Below are positions 5,306 through 6,269 of a stretch of 6,269 nt of DNA, one piece after another. Location: assembly GCA_035533375.1 (NCBI GenBank), contig DATLTV010000031.1, positions 1-6,269 of the forward strand, read 5' to 3'. The number at the start of each line of letters is the position of its first letter. The stretch's first letter is position 1. The position numbers and the translations under genes are program-made. The stretch is from DATLTV01 sp035533375. Its GTDB lineage: Bacteria > Patescibacteriota > Minisyncoccia > UBA6257 > 2-01-FULL-56-20. The notes beneath the pieces are model-generated. The model ran no database searches. It was not told the origin of the DNA and saw only the letters and a program-made list of their open reading frames with translations.

Positions 5306-6269
5306 TTACATCTTGTGCCCACCGAACTGGTTGCGAAGCGCGGATAATATTTTTCCCATGTAGCTCGGTTTTTTCTTTGAGCGCACGCGGAACTTGTACG
5401 CGTCCTCGATCGCGGGGAGTTTCATTTTCCATTTTCGCCCCGTTTTTACGGTCCACTCTCCTTCGCCTGTTGCAGCAACGGTGCCGGACGCTTTTTTAAG
5501 GTCCTGCCCGTATTCGCGGAATGCTTTTTCGAGCCAGCCCGTGAGCCTCGACTCGATGACCGAGCCGTGCTGGTAGACGCGCGCGATTGTTGCGAGGTCG
5601 AGTTTGAAAGGCGATTTTTTCATCAGCGCGAATCCTTCGGCAAGCGATTGCATCATGCCGTACTCGATGCCGTTGTGGACCATTTTCACGAAGTGGCCCG
5701 AACCGGCGTCGCCGAAATGCGCATAGCCGTTCCGCACAGAGAGATCCGCAAAAAGCGGTTCGAGCCGCTCGAACATGATTTTCTCGCCGCCGATCATGAG
5801 CGATCCGCCGTTGCGCGCGCCTGCAGGCCCGCCGGAAAATCCCACGTCCATAAAATAAATCCCTTTCTTTTTGAGCAGTTTCGCGCGACGGACCGTGTCT
5901 TCGAAGAACGAATTGCCCGCGTCGATCACGATATCGCCTTTTTGAAGATGCGACACTATCCCCTCTTTTCCGAATAAAAATTCATCGATTCCTTTCCCGG
6001 CCGTGATCATGAGCCAGATCACGCGCGGCGATTTTAGTTTTTCCGCAAGTTCTTCGGTTGAAAACGCGGCCTCGATCTCCTCCTTTGCGATTTCGCTCAC
6101 TGGTTCGGGCGAGCGATTTGCGGCGACGACGCGCCAGCCTTTGTCCTTGAGTTGACGCGCGACATTCGCGCCCATTTTGCCGAGGCCGAAGACACCGATC
6201 TCTTTCGGAAGAAGCGCGGATGCCCGCCGCACCGTAGCTTCGTCCGCAACGGCGGCTTCGATGGAAATG
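5306..6269 (-). CDS. gnd: 6-phosphogluconate dehydrogenase (decarboxylating), short form; start unresolved at window edge
   Basis: The enzyme oxidises and decarboxylates 6-phosphogluconate to ribulose-5-phosphate in the pentose phosphate pathway. Counting from the in-window GTG at 6230-6232 it has 308 residues. The Rossmann motif FGLGKMG is at 15-21, with Asn39-Arg40 at the end of the second strand, where cofactor choice is set. IDAGNSFFED (103-112) and DVGFSGGPAGARNGGSLMIGG (129-149, substrate loop) follow, then GHFVKMVHNGIEYGMMQ (179-195) with catalytic Lys183 and Glu190, QHGSVIESRL (221-230) and the terminal LRNQFGGH. The length and FGGH ending fit the roughly 300-residue short form rather than the 470-residue form. 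The GTG has no ribosome site, the glycine motif sits unusually far from it, and the frame stays open to base 6269, so the protein may begin outside the window with an N-terminal extension. Family and function are firm; the start is not. Confidence 0.93.
   Translation of the reverse strand, partial: ISIEAAVADEATVRRASALLPKEIGVFGLGKMGANVARQLKDKGWRVVAANRSPEPVSEIAKEEIEAAFSTEELAEKLKSPRVIWLMITAGKGIDEFLFGKEGIVSHLQKGDIVIDAGNSFFEDTVRRAKLLKKKGIYFMDVGFSGGPAGARNGGSLMIGGEKIMFERLEPLFADLSVRNGYAHFGDAGSGHFVKMVHNGIEYGMMQSLAEGFALMKKSPFKLDLATIARVYQHGSVIESRLTGWLEKAFREYGQDLKKASGTVAATGEGEWTVKTGRKWKMKLPAIEDAYKFRVRSKKKPSYMGKILSALRNQFGGHKM

Noticed and set aside
5567..5977. Plus-strand open frame opposite 6-phosphogluconate dehydrogenase; likewise minus-strand frames at 201-497 and 498-896 opposite the permease
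   Set aside because: All lie wholly inside strongly supported genes on the other strand and show no family features.

Overview
The window is 6.3 kb of moderately GC-rich bacterial DNA. It carries six protein genes, three of them intact enzymes, and no RNA genes, transposase or CRISPR array. The gene types suggest a member of the Candidate Phyla Radiation (Patescibacteria, Parcubacteria-like): a short-form 6-phosphogluconate dehydrogenase, an archaeal-type phosphoglucose/phosphomannose isomerase, a small Tic20-like (DUF4870) membrane protein, a MacB-type permease and an S41 protease. This is an inference from family types and gene style; no marker gene is present to prove it.

Layout. Bases 1-1077 (+) hold the C-terminal part of a MacB/FtsX-type ABC permease whose start lies outside the window. 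It converges on a TrpF-like TIM-barrel protein (1112-1864, -), and one hairpin between them can stop transcription from both sides. Further along on the minus strand is a secreted C-terminal-processing protease (1982-3292), with its own terminator and a recognisable promoter and Shine-Dalgarno sequence. A 346-bp gap (3293-3638) then holds four copies of a short palindromic repeat, two in each orientation. It is followed by a SIS-domain sugar-phosphate isomerase (3639-4622, -). A divergent promoter region (4623-4846) with tandem micro-repeats separates this gene from the DUF4870 protein (4847-5179, +). The last gene, 6-phosphogluconate dehydrogenase (5306 to the right edge, -), is still open at the window edge.

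How the genes relate. The isomerase (interconverting glucose-6-P or mannose-6-P with fructose-6-P) and 6-phosphogluconate dehydrogenase (giving ribulose-5-P, CO2 and a reduced nicotinamide cofactor) both serve central sugar-phosphate and pentose-phosphate metabolism, but they are not one operon because an opposite-strand gene lies between them. The permease, the protease and DUF4870 are envelope proteins without an evident shared pathway. Most genes look singly transcribed, each with its own promoter or terminator.

Most worth a second look are the TrpF-like protein, which seems to lack the catalytic cysteine of phosphoribosylanthranilate isomerase while keeping the aspartate; the clustered palindromic repeats; and the unresolved N-terminal extension of the dehydrogenase. 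I see no strong evidence for a wholly new multi-gene system here.
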